Assembly: GCA_964020155.1 (NCBI GenBank)
Contig: OZ026548.1
Coordinates: forward strand, 2,367,397-2,431,396
Direction: 5' to 3'
DNA: 64,000 nt
From: Chondrilla cf. caribensis
Lineage: Eukaryota; Porifera; Demospongiae; Chondrillida; Chondrillidae
Shown in pieces: positions 52,869 through 64,000 of this stretch (position 1 is the stretch's first letter; every line of letters begins with the position of its first letter). The notes under the pieces were generated by a model, which did no database searches, was not told the origin of the DNA, and saw nothing but the letters and a program-made list of their open reading frames with translations. The translations under genes were made by a program, and so were the position numbers.

Positions 52869-52966
52869 CTTGCGATCACGTGCACCCGGCCTATTAGGAG
52901 TTCCAGTTGTGCCATGAACAAAGCTTTCAACTGTAGATCGCGTCATAGCTTGCAGGAACCCGAAAA
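52869..52966. promoter_or_regulatory. Shared divergent promoter, copy B
   Basis: There are 98 bases between the kinase start (52868) and the proposed HEATR6-like start (52967). The E-box CACGTG is kept at 52877-52882. The compact head-to-head geometry is the same as in copy A. Confidence 0.5.
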
Positions 52967-54450
52967 ATGGAGGTCTTCGAATGGATCAGGCATGTCTTAG
53001 CTACCACAACTCCTTCAATAGAATTTGAGTCACTATTGGTTGTTCTGGTGAAATATGGCGTGTCATCGGATCAAACGGCGAGTGGCATACCCATACCACA
53101 CAAACTATTCCAGATCTATGCATAGCAGACCTAGCTATTATGTGTATAGGCGAAGTACCGTACTGTATCATGGAGCTACATTGTTTTGTAATAGCATAGA
53201 GTATCTAGTTGTGATAAAACGTCACCATTAACAACTGAAGACTGTGGTTAACCTTAAAACTCTAGCATTTTGAAGTAGAAAACTGTTCATTCGCAATTTG
53301 CCAGAATCATACCGTGATTGGAATTACCCCATTTTGTCTTGCTGTACTGGAAGGTACTTATACTGGTATACTAGTACATGTGTAGATGTGCTAGTATACT
53401 TTAATTGTACATGGGATACATACATACATACGTACCTATGTACACACATACTCCCACATGTATTGTTGTATGCATTGATACACACACATGTGCAATACAC
53501 TGGTGCTAACATGTGTGCATATTCTTCTTCGTATAGTTCATAAGGGATTTCTTAGGCAAGTCGTCTGCCCTGGCTCACGTACTGGAGGTTAGCAACCCTC
53601 GGACCACAGTGATGGGACTGCAGTGTATTGACAGCCTGGCCTCTCAGTTGGTACTTTATGCACCATCCAACTGTGTAGCTCAGTGAGTACCTTGTAGGGC
53701 ATGGCAAATCTGTACTTCTCAAGAGGGATTTTGCCGTCAGTGCCAGCTAACACAGTGTACCTGCACAAGGGACCTAGTGAACTGTATGTGTGTACTAACT
53801 AATCGTACCAATGGTGGCACATACACACTAAGCAAGTACCTATATGGTACTAGTGTGAATGTATATAGTGAATGTTCTGTACTTTCTCAAGTGTCAGCTT
53901 ATCTGAAGGTAACAAATGGTTACCCGATTATTATGTCTATGTGTGTTCACCGCTGGACTTTGTCCCCGTGGGTGGTTTAATCCACTTAATTAGATTAATT
54001 ACACTATGTACAGTACATATTGTGTATTATGGTACTGTTTGCCTGTTCTTACTGCTGCTGTGCTAAACCAAAAGTGACTAGATGACTGTTGCTTTACATG
54101 TTGTGGTTAGCCTACCTGACAATACCTGAGACAAGCCTCACTAAGAACAATCCACCAATTCCCACAGTCCACTAACTTGTTAAACTTCACTGGTCAATTT
54201 CATGCCATTGATCTTCTAATCTTGTAGTATTACCTAACGGTAGTCACTGTGTAGAAAGTCCATATGAAATGGCCTCAATAAGAAGACCTTTCTCATAACT
54301 GTGTGCTGATGTAGGTTTGTTCTCCTCTTAGTAAACTTGTCCCTAAGGAGTGCTGGGAATGGTGCTACTCCGTTACCATGGCACCCCTCAGTGAAGCAGT
54401 TGCCTCATTCAACAGAGACATGTACCCAGTGAGTGATGGTGGTCACAGTG

Positions 54451-54514
<64 letters not shown>

Positions 54515-54665
54515 ACGTGTGTGTGCGTGTGTGTGCGTACGTGTGCGTACGTGTGTGCGTGCGTGTGTGCGTGCGTGTGTGCGTGCGTGTGTGTGTGTGC
54601 GTGCATGTGCGTGCGTGTGCGTGCGTGTGTGCGCGCGCGCGCGTGTGTGTGTGTGAGTGCGTGTG

Positions 54666-54732
<67 letters not shown>

Positions 54733-57700
54733 ATGCACCTATCTCATGAATTTGCTTTGTTTAGTTTTATGTTTGTGTTATTGAAGTGACTCTCTCAACA
54801 ATTTAACTGTGCTAGTCAGTACTACCAACCAACCTCCCTATGTACCTACCAATCACCCTGTGTACCTACCAATCACCCTATGTACCTACCAATCACCCTG
54901 TGTACCTACCAATCACCCTATGTACCTACCAGTCACCCTATATATGTACCTTCATACCTACCTCCTGCAGTACCTCAACCAGTGCCTGAGAACGCTGACA
55001 TCTCTGGTCCTAGTCCAAACTCCTTCTGGGGTACAGTTCCTCCTCACACTGCTCAGACCGTTGTTGACTCACGGGTTGCTGTCCATCCCTGTTTCCCGAT
55101 CGGGATCAGAGACCTCTGGTGATGAGGTCTTGTCTGACCGGGAGGGTGCTACGCGACGACCTGGAGGACTGGCAGGGACCGGTTCCGACTCTGACATATC
55201 AGATTCGGAATATTCTCTCAGTGTGGACTTGAAGTCAAGGTGAGAACAATCTTATATGTCATGTATTGTACCTACATATGTGTGTCTTATTTGTGTTATG
55301 TTGTACATACTGTATTAACATGCTCTACATAGTACATACGTACATACGTACACACTCTGCACTTTTTATGTGTACATGCAAGTGGACTTACTGTATATAC
55401 ATAATATGTTGCACATACAGAGTATCTACATTCACATGCAGTGAATTGTCATTAATCCGTCACCATTTCATCCACCAAACCTTATCCACCACAATTTCCC
55501 AGCACCACTGTAGCCGACAAGCTGTAATATATGGCTAGTTAATCCGCCAAACTCGAATACATAAATGCATAAACATGACAGTATTATTTGCATGCATGTG
55601 TATGTGATCATATTTACTGTTATCATATAGTGTACATTTACTTCAAACACACCATTTCTGCAATGGTAATAAAATTATGTGTATATATACGTATGTACAT
55701 GATATGTATGTCCAGTATGTACTGTGCACATTCGTCAGCAGTCCTACCAGTGTCTGTATTCACTCCTACATACCATGGAGAGGAAGGTGGTGTTCTCCTA
55801 CTGGTCCATGTTCCTCACCACTAGCAACACCGAACCAGCTGGTCCAACCGTACTCACCTGCTTGGTGAAGGAATCCTCCAGTAAGGTACACACTGTGTGT
55901 GCACGTGGTTAGTAGGAATAATTGCATACATTTAAGTGCATGTAAGCTCATATGACATACCATGTACGTATGTCAGTACATCAGATATACAACGTGCTAT
56001 AGTATATTTGTGATTACATCCATGCCTACAGCATGTGTCCACCTACCTACATTACATATACACTTGGTCGTTGTCTTTGTGTTCAGGTTCGTATGACCAT
56101 AGCAATGTGTCTTTCTACTCTGCTGGAAGGGACCAAACCGCTCCTGTCTGCAGCGGACGATAGGTACGTATTCGGCTGGGCAGACACCTGTACACACATA
56201 CACATTCAGTACGTATTGAGTGAGGATGCACAGTGTAAGCTGTACAATGACTTCTTCATGTAAGACCACTTGTCATGACTAACCACTATTGAACCATCCA
56301 ACCAGCTATATGATATGGACCTACACTGCGTGCACATCTGTTCAAAAGCTACCCGTCTACAGGGATCACTTTTCTTGGTCACTTTGGTGGTGGTCATGGG
56401 GTGGGACCTGTATAATAAGGACCACCCAAGGGACCTGGAAAAGTGGTCTCTATGGACAGATGGTCTTCATACAGAGGTGCTGTAATGTGCTTGTAGGTGA
56501 GTTGATATAGTGGATGGCTTGATAACGTTCATTTAGGACAGGTGGTCTTTGTGTGGAGATGGCCTTTATAACAGCTTCCAATGTACATATGTAAACAGGT
56601 TTTATTGTATGTATGCTCACATCACAAATACACAGACACATATGTATGTACACATGTACATACGTACCTACCTCTGTGTAAGACACACATTCATACATGA
56701 ACCCATGCCGGCATTCTCTCTCCCCACGTATGTAGTCTCATCTCTCCAACTTCTCTATCATCACAGACCTCTGCAGTCACATGCCTTCATCCCATACTCA
56801 CACTGGCTGGGTGGCATCCTTAGGGACATTCACAGAGTGTTGCTCTTGGCAGCATCAACAGAGGGAAATAGTAAAACACTTGTTCAGATTTTGAAGGTAC
56901 ATATATACTGTATGCATATCTCCACAAACATACCTATAGTAGTACAGCGGTGGGTATGCATAAAGTGTTGCTAGTGGAACCTGTCCGTAATGATTACTCA
57001 ATGGACAAAGAAAATGTGTCCTTGCCTCTGTAGATGGGTTTTGTGTATCTATAAAATTGAAGTATGCACCTTGATGTAATAGTATCCTTTACATATGTAT
57101 GTATGTATGTATATGATCATAAGTAGGTATGTACATGCATATTATGTCCATACATACAATACACTCATACGTAACTACATACAGATATGCACATACGTAT
57201 GTACATATGTATACATGTGTGCCTACAGTAGATATGGGTGATGAGTAAGATTGGTTACTGGACAGCTGTGCGTTATACTTGATGCTCAGCTCATGATTGA
57301 GTGTACAGTGAATGCTGTATGAACTGTGCCTGTGGTACGTGTACTGTATGTGTGGGACACCTCAGCACTTTGTATCAGTGTCTCTACTTCTCCTGGTCAC
57401 TGTGTCTTTCTCTACTTGTTCAGTGTATCAGTTCTCTCCTGTCAAATGCGCCGTACGCTAGGCTATCAGAGCCATACCAGATCAGAATGGCTTCCTCTTT
57501 AAAACCACTGCTCACTTACAGAAGTTAGTACACCATCAATGAATGTTATGTGCACTAGTGTGTACTCTTGGTATGCCAGCACACTGTATGTATGCTTGTA
57601 GCACACGCATGCATACGTATGTGTGCTGTCTGTACGTATTTAATCTCTTCCTCTGTCCTGTGTGTGAATGTGTACATACAGTATATATGTATATATGTAT

Positions 57701-60700
57701 GTATATGATGTCTTTGATCTCAGATGTGGATGTTCGTGTTGCTTGCTTCACTTGCTTCAACTCGCTGTTGTCCAACGAGTGCAGTGATGACGTGAGAGAG
57801 TGGATCTCGAGATCCGTTAGTCCCACGCTACCGGAGGTCTGCATGGAGCAACTTCCCCCCAACCTTCATCCTCAAGTGATTCAGATAGCAGCCCTACAGC
57901 TCTTATCGTCGTTGGCAAAGTGTCACGCTCGATCGTTACTGTGAGTGCATGTTAGTGGGTTCATAAGTGTGCTCTCTACTTGTAAACAAAGCTACAAGTA
58001 CGTATGTACTGTAAAGATGTACGTTATGTACTGTACAGATGTACGTATGGACACACTCACTTTGTTAAAAAGAAACAAGTTTGTTTTTAGGGGCTGCCTG
58101 TGGCAGCCCCTATATTGTTTTCATTTCGACTTCCGGTATGTAACGCTCGTCCGATATATATATATATATAATATGTGTTCCTACGCGTAACCGCAACAAT
58201 GAATTTATATTAGAATTTATATTGCGCGAAATAAAGATGGCCGATTTCGAACGTTGACAATTTGAAATTGGGCTAGAATTCGTGCGCTGAAGCTCCGCCG
58301 AACGTAATGCCTTCAGCGAAGGTTGTTCTAAACCTAACAAAGACGCCAAGTAATTCGAGTGCGGGGGGCGGCAGCCCCACGAGTTTTTAAACTCGAATTA
58401 CTTGTTTGGATATTTGTACATATTTTCTCACACTCTATGATTCTTGATGATTATTAGTGTTGATTTGAAAGTGATAATTTCGATATATGAAGTGCTATTC
58501 GTGCGTATGTATACCGTGCATGTTATTATAATGCTGTGAATCATCTTTGTTGCTAGTTTATGAGATGTCTTCTCAATGCCCACAATGATACATCCCATAG
58601 CTACATACGTATGTGTATGTGTGTACCTGTTTGTTGTTTGATGTAGAGCTCCATTTTCCAAACTAATGGAACAGTTGTCAATATGTGTTGATGCCCCCGA
58701 ACTGTCGATCCATGCCCTACAAGTGATGGAAGAATTTTGGAAATCGAGGCAGAATAACAAGGACATAATGGCTCTGGACAAGGTACATGTGTGGGTGGGT
58801 ACACATGTAGCGCTGGGCGGTATACCGAATATATAGTAATACCGCGGTATTATTTGTGCACGGTTTTGATACCGGCTGACTATTTTCTATACCGAGATAT
58901 CGTGATATCACGGTATTCTCTAAGGTTTGACCGGTATTTTAAGTAATATATTCCTGAGATATCAAATTTCGCCCTGAAATGATGTGTTCTGAATCCTTCG
59001 AAACTATCGCTGCGACAGCCATGATTACGAGCACGAAAAGTGTGCATGTGCGGAGTAATACGTTGTTAGACGGAGTGAGAGAATGTTGTCAAAATGGCGA
59101 CGTCGGTGGCGGCAAGTTTAAATTCTGATCAGCGAACGGGCGATACGGGTAATCCGAGCAATGAACTTCATCTCGTCGATAAGAAGAATACTAAGTCTGA
59201 TATTTGGAAGTACTTTGCGCTCCGAGTTAACTAGGACGACAAAGTAGTGGATTTTTTGTTTATTTATTTCATTATTATTAAATCAAGGATTCAGTTATTT
59301 CAAAGCCCAACTATAACCTTAAGACTCGGTATACCGTAATACCGCGGTATAATGTTGGCAATATACCGAAACTGATTTTTTTTGATACCGCCCAGCGCTA
59401 TACACATGTACATACATACGTACATGCATAGTAGTTGTTCAAATAGTAGAGGCTCTTTTCTTGATGTTTCAAATGGTGGCAAATGGTCTTATTTGTTAGT
59501 TGTAAACCATTCGAAGTCACAAGTAGCCATTTTTTTTTCCTTTTCCTACACAATCTGTTCAGTGCTGTGGTTGGTGTGTACGTATGTATGTATAGTATTG
59601 AAAATGCTAAGCACCTCCAAATCTGGGTTACAGGCCACATATGCAGTTGGGAGTGTTTTGTATGTATTGCTAATACCCCTCCCCCTTCTCTTTCAAGGCC
59701 TGCAGCTCCTGGTCCAGCCTCCTGCAGGGTCCGATATCCAAGCATCTGCAGGGCACACACCACCCCTCCATCAGCTCATGTTGTGACCTACTGGCTACCA
59801 TTGGCTCTGATGTGATGGGAGAGCTTAAAGTATGTACTCATACGTACATACATCAATACACACACATGTGCTGCACATTCGTATGTATAATAATATAACA
59901 TGTATCTCCATGTAGTAGTTGTACATACTCAATAGCTGTACGTATTGTGTAAATGTGAATCTACATGTTGTATTTGAAAATATACTGTACATACACGGCT
60001 CTCTTGTGTACACACTGCATATAATTATGTATGCACTATTGTAGGAGTGTATGTACGTACATACAGTATCCACGTACATAGGATATGTTTGTCCATTTTC
60101 TGTAGCAAAGTACTTGTGTATTCATATTATCCATGATTTTGGGCATTGCTAAACACGAGACATCTCAAGTACAGGTACGGATGTGTGTGCAGCACTGTGA
60201 ATGTACTAATATGTGTGAATGTACATACATGTGTATATTTCATGCATGTTAACACCGTAGGTTATGCATACACATGTACGTACATACATTTCCTGAGTCT
60301 TACTCGAAGAAATAAATGTAGGTTACGTATCTCACATCATCTTCCTCTGCAGGCATCTGCCGTTAGAACTTTGGGTGTGTATATACAGTATCCTAATCTA
60401 CAAGCAGTGAGTGTACCAGTGTGATGTGCTATCAACTTGTTGCAGTGTGCCAGTACCACTCCTATATGTACTTACTCTACACAGGACTTATCCTTTCTCA
60501 TGGACGCTACTCACATCATAAGTGAACAGGTGATGTCAAAGGATCTGCCAATACGCGTGCAAGCAGCCTGGTCTCTAGGTAACCTCTGTGACGTGCTACG
60601 TGGGCGGGAGGAGGTCCTCACCCCCCTGGTGTACGTCCAGCTCCTGGATGCCTGCCTGTCCACTTGCAAGGACCACGAGCGAGTGAGGGTCAACAGCATC

Positions 60701-62320
60701 CGAGCACTGGGGACACCTCCTGTATGGACTGCAAGACAAGCATTTGAGTGAGAGATACGTACATTACTGTTCGGTACACTAGTAGTGTTGCTGAATATGC
60801 ACGTATGTATTGCACATATTCACAGAATTCCAATTGTGTATATGGTGGATGCATATGTATGTATGTATTGGACATGGATAAACATATTTCCACACTAGCT
60901 GCACCTAAAAGGTTCAGGTCATGGATATGCTGTCTGTGTATTTAGAATTACTTTAATTCTCATGTATACACTGGAGGTACAGTATCATTGCATGTACATA
61001 CATTTGTAATGAGCACAAATGTACGTATGTACATGTGTTTACTTACATCTATACATTGCTGTGGGTACAGTTTTGTATTTATTGAGGCACACACTAGTGG
61101 TACGGCCCGACTTCTGGTTGTGGATATACTGTATTTATATTTATACTACTATCCTGTGTTTTGTTGTTGTTTAGCATGCATATGTACGTACATATATCCA
61201 CACGCACTGTACATGTAGTGGAAGGATTTATCTATTATGTATCCTGGCAACCAAGAAGTGTATCAAAATTAATCAGGTTTTGTCAAATAGTACATCAACC
61301 TGACCTGTTCTGAGCTAGTACATGGGAAATGTACATACGTAGGTCAGTTCCTTTGATGTTACCTTTAATCAGGATATGTACATGCATACGTATTTGCATA
61401 ACATCTTCATACGTACTTTCTGTAACTATACATACGTACATATGTATGTACTTACTTATGTACATGTACAGGTGTTGTAAGTCCAAAGTTGCAACAATGT
61501 ATGGACTTTCTCTCAAAGACTATATTGAGTGGAGCAGCTAAAGTGAGTTTGGACGAAATATTCAATGCTATCTCATCTCCTATACATACGTAACATATTC
61601 AGGTATCAATGTTACTCAGTCAAACATAATATTGTTGTAAATGTGTACATACATACGTATATGTGTGAGTAGATATGTACTATACTTGCATGCATGCATG
61701 CATGCATACAGCATGTAATCTTGCAGTATTTTCCACTTTTACCTACATACGTATGTATGGGAAAGTGTGCATTCTCCCACTGATCCAAAGAACCTACTGT
61801 CATTTTGTCACAGACTGCACACATTCATAAATCACTGCACACAGGTTTACTTCCCCTACAGAAGTACTACACACTTGTTCTGATTGCTATGACACTGCTG
61901 TACACAGTACGTATTGTCCTGTACACAGATCAGATGGAACGGCTGTCATGCTGCCTCCAACGCCCTGTCTTCCAAGACTGTACTGGCACAGTCTTCTGCA
62001 GATCAGCTCTTAGCTGCTCTGACCAAGACTCTGTACACCTGCAAGAACTTCAAGGTTACCTGCTGTTGAGTGGTGTACCGTCTACTTACTTTGGTGCACA
62101 CATACATATGTACGTACGTACCTGTATATGTGTGTACATTACATTATGTGTATATTTTGTGTCCAGGGTTGACATGTACGTATAAGATGTGTGTGCAATG
62201 TATGTAGTTGCTTTGATCATCCAAGTGTATATGAATGCATGTAAACATACTGTTCTTACAGTATAAATTATGTCACATAATTATAGTATATGACATACGT
62301 ACATACAAACACACACAATC

Positions 62321-62397
<77 letters not shown>

Positions 62398-63032
62398 GCA
62401 CACACACACACACACCACACACACACCACACACACGCGCGCGTGCGCACACACACACACACGCACACACACACACACACACACTATCCTTCATCAATCTT
62501 GTATTTCCCTTCTGAAGGTTCGTGTCAGTGCAGTCACTGCATTGTGCTGTGTTCACACGTACCCCACACTGATGGTGGTGTGGGAAGGGCTGATACAAGC
62601 CATTGAAGCAAGTGATGAAATGAAGGACTTCTCCGAGTTCAAGCACCAGTCAACGTTGCAGTCCAAGCTGTGTGACCTCTTGTGCCACCTCATGCGGACC
62701 ACATCAGATAAGATGAAGGGCGAAGTGGACATGTTGCTGACTCAGCACACTGACCACATTGTAACTTTTGTCTCCAAACTGAAGGTTAGGTGACATGCAC
62801 AGATAGTTAGTATGGACTATCTTCACTACTTACGTATGTAATTGAGGATTGGCATGTTTGTAATGATAAATGTACTCATTATCAAACAATGTAGGATGAA
62901 TGTACATAACTGCATTATTACACACATGCTACATACACGTTCATGTACTACATGTGCGTATGTATGAAATGCTTAGTGAACTCTCTGGTTTTTCCCCCTC
63001 TCCCAACAAGCCACTTGGAGACAGCCCTGAAG
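52967..63032 (+). CDS. HEATR6: HEATR6-like HEAT-repeat protein, copy B (damaged; last exon off window)
   Basis: Exons: 52967-53047 (tentative), 53537-53682, 54332-54428, 54971-55239, 55727-55885 (damaged), 56087-56163, 56767-56896, 57424-57523, 57724-57940, 58647-58782, 59698-59829, 60106-60174, 60353-60406, 60485-60747, 61472-61542, 61929-62054, 62518-62784 and 63011-63032. Exons 3 and 10 are in frame here, unlike copy A. Exon 5 has lost about 20 bases that in copy A supply the acceptor and first codons, and the other nearby AGs give the wrong frame. Exon 14 has GGGG where copy A has GGG, in the ALG-HLL segment, which shifts the frame. The final exon, homologous to 21290-21390, lies beyond a transposon that starts at 63453. 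Identity and function are as for copy A. Confidence 0.8.
54452..54731. repeat. GT microsatellite in HEATR6-B intron 3
   Basis: This is the counterpart of 12732-13007, with more GCG/TACG variant units in its centre. Confidence 0.95.
54828..54958. repeat. 20-bp minisatellite upstream of HEATR6-B exon 4
   Basis: It has about six units of ctaccaatcaccctatgtac, roughly half the number in copy A, so the array has changed length since duplication. Confidence 0.85.
55440..55556. mobile_element. Truncated MITE shared with copy A
   Basis: This is homologous to 13990-14135, with the left end cagtgaattgtcattaatcc kept and the right terminus lost. Confidence 0.6.
58088..58404. mobile_element. Hairpin-ended insertion, copy B only
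   Basis: It begins at a perfect hairpin ggggctgcctgtggcagcccc (58090-58110). It ends with a 13-base stem (aagtaattcgagt at 58348-58360, complement at 58391-58403) that encloses a second GC-rich hairpin containing ggcggcagcccc. Copy A lacks the block. Simple inverted termini are absent, so the superfamily is unclear. A Helitron-like or other hairpin-ended element is possible. Confidence 0.6.
58808..59400. mobile_element. hAT deletion derivative with perfect 8-bp duplication
   Basis: The termini tagcgctgggcggtat and ataccgcccagcgcta are inverted. The octamer tacacatg is repeated exactly at 58800-58807 and 59401-59408 and occurs once in copy A (around 17569). The interior keeps the start of a transposase gene (59094-59234). 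It lies in the intron after HEATR6-B exon 10. Confidence 0.9.
59094..59234 (+). pseudogene. hAT transposase N-terminal remnant
   Basis: A 46-codon frame starts [13 protein letters not shown] and ends [13 protein letters not shown] before a TAG. The segment KSDIWKYF resembles the start of BED-type zinc fingers at the N-terminus of hAT transposases. The Cys/His ligands and the whole catalytic domain are missing. Confidence 0.6.
62322..62482. repeat. CA microsatellite before HEATR6-B exon 17
   Basis: A (CA)n tract interrupted by CACACCACAC and cgcgcgcgtgcg units. It is expanded relative to 20195-20272 in copy A. The exon 17 acceptor, 35 bases downstream, reads gaag here instead of acag. Confidence 0.9.
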
Positions 63033-63452
63033 GTATGTATGTGTACGCGGCCTGTGCATTGATGTGCTGTACGTGTACATGTGTATATTATATGTAGATG
63101 TATTATGTATTCTACTGAATAGCAGGGAATGTTCAAAGAAGAAAATTTTACAATTCATCATGAATTACAATTGGTTGCGGTGATTTTAATTTGGCGATAT
63201 TTGAATTAGTGCATTGTAGTGTCATTTGTGACTGAATTTTTATGTGTGACATTCCACATATCAAACGAAGCACAAATAACATGAAAATGAATCCTTGTGA
63301 CATTTCCCTCCACATGGTAGTATAAGTGTCCCATATGTTGTGGCCATTGGGTATGTGTCCATATGCCTATCATACTTGGGCACTGTACATGCTTTACATG
63401 TGTGTACTGTATGAACACATTGTGTATGTTATTGTATGTGTGTGCTGTTACA

Positions 63453-64000
63453 CATAGTTGCCAACTGTCCCGAATCATCCGGGATAGTCACGGATTTTTC
63501 CAGTGGCAACATGTCCCGCACGGATTGGTAAAAATCACTTAAATGTCCCGGATTTTAACAACAGTAAACCACAGGGTACAAAATCCGATTATCTTCATTC
63601 AAAACATCCTTAGAAGTGTCATCACAATCAACAAAAAGTGCTTTGATTCTATCTAGCCGCTTTATCATCATTCGTTATTCTTTAGTAGAATGAATATTTA
63701 GCGGCCTGTTCAACTTTTGTTCAGCAGTGTTCGGTTCTCTAATTGACAATTTTGAAGCTCTTGGAAAGATTTTCGTTGGTTTTTTGTTGTCAATTCATAA
63801 ATCTATCAATGTTAAAACTCACAATTACTTTCCTATGGAGCATAACATGGAATTATCCCTCAAAAATCGGCTTTTAGATTCGTCCATCATTTGACAGCCA
63901 TTTGCAATATGACATCATAAAATTAATAGGCTGCTAATGTTCATCATACTAATCTACTTTTGTTGTCTAATATGCAATAGTAAACTGGGATACATTAATA
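63453..64000. mobile_element. Transposon cut by right window edge
   Basis: Homology to copy A stops after ttaca at 63452. The new sequence begins catagttgccaactgtcccg, a terminus style known from hAT-like elements, with repeated gtcccgga motifs inside. It interrupts the last intron of HEATR6-B. The right end is not visible, so size and target duplication cannot be judged. Confidence 0.55.

Overview
The window is animal nuclear DNA: intron-rich genes with GT-AG introns, many CA/GT microsatellites, and dense small DNA transposons. It has no operons, Shine-Dalgarno sites, rRNA or recognisable tRNA. Ankyrin repeats encoded one or two per phase-0 exon and fused to a TKL-like kinase, together with HIRAN-like/ULP1-like transposon proteins, suggest an early-branching metazoan. 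A demosponge is my best guess (inference, not proven).

Layout. A two-gene cassette occurs twice. Each cassette has a minus-strand kinase-ankyrin gene and a plus-strand HEATR6-like HEAT-repeat gene, head to head across a shared promoter of about 100 bp. Copy A covers about 1-21.7 kb: kinase-ankyrin A at 10923 down to 2367 and off the left edge, HEATR6-A at 11027-21390. Copy B covers about 37.7-63.5 kb: kinase-ankyrin B starts at 52868, HEATR6-B at 52967, and the last HEATR6-B exon lies beyond the right edge. Kinase-ankyrin B continues through 34.3-24.1 kb, where its ankyrin exons have been amplified in three tandem units, and it ends with a stop codon at 24101. HEATR6-A and kinase-ankyrin B therefore converge tail to tail across an AT-rich spacer (21.65-23.86 kb).

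The copies have diverged mainly by transposon insertion, and each serves as the empty-site control for the other. Copy A carries a TTAA-flanked element (84-2040), an element with an 8-bp target duplication and a low-complexity ORF (3315-4968), and several TA-flanked MITEs. Copy B carries a decayed Ty3/Gypsy retrotransposon (38660-43470), Tc1/mariner-type MITEs, a MULE-like element with a 9-bp duplication (50007-51236), a hAT deletion derivative with a perfect 8-bp duplication (58808-59400), and an element cut by the right edge. In the ankyrin expansion, a pogo-like transposon (31672-33931) carries a HIRAN-like plus ULP1-protease-like gene opposite its DDE transposase. This is the most unusual object in the window.

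Gene condition. Both kinase exons (283 codons) are intact, with Lys, HRD and DLG motifs. As read, neither HEATR6 copy is intact. A has a 1-base loss in exon 3 and a 1-base gain in exon 10. B has lost the exon 5 acceptor and has a 1-base gain in exon 14. Three of the four lesions are single-base length differences in short runs, so consensus error or uncollapsed haplotypes must be excluded before calling them pseudogenes. The HEATR6 exon set inferred from the better copy at each site totals 2529 bases (842 codons plus stop) with all phases compatible.
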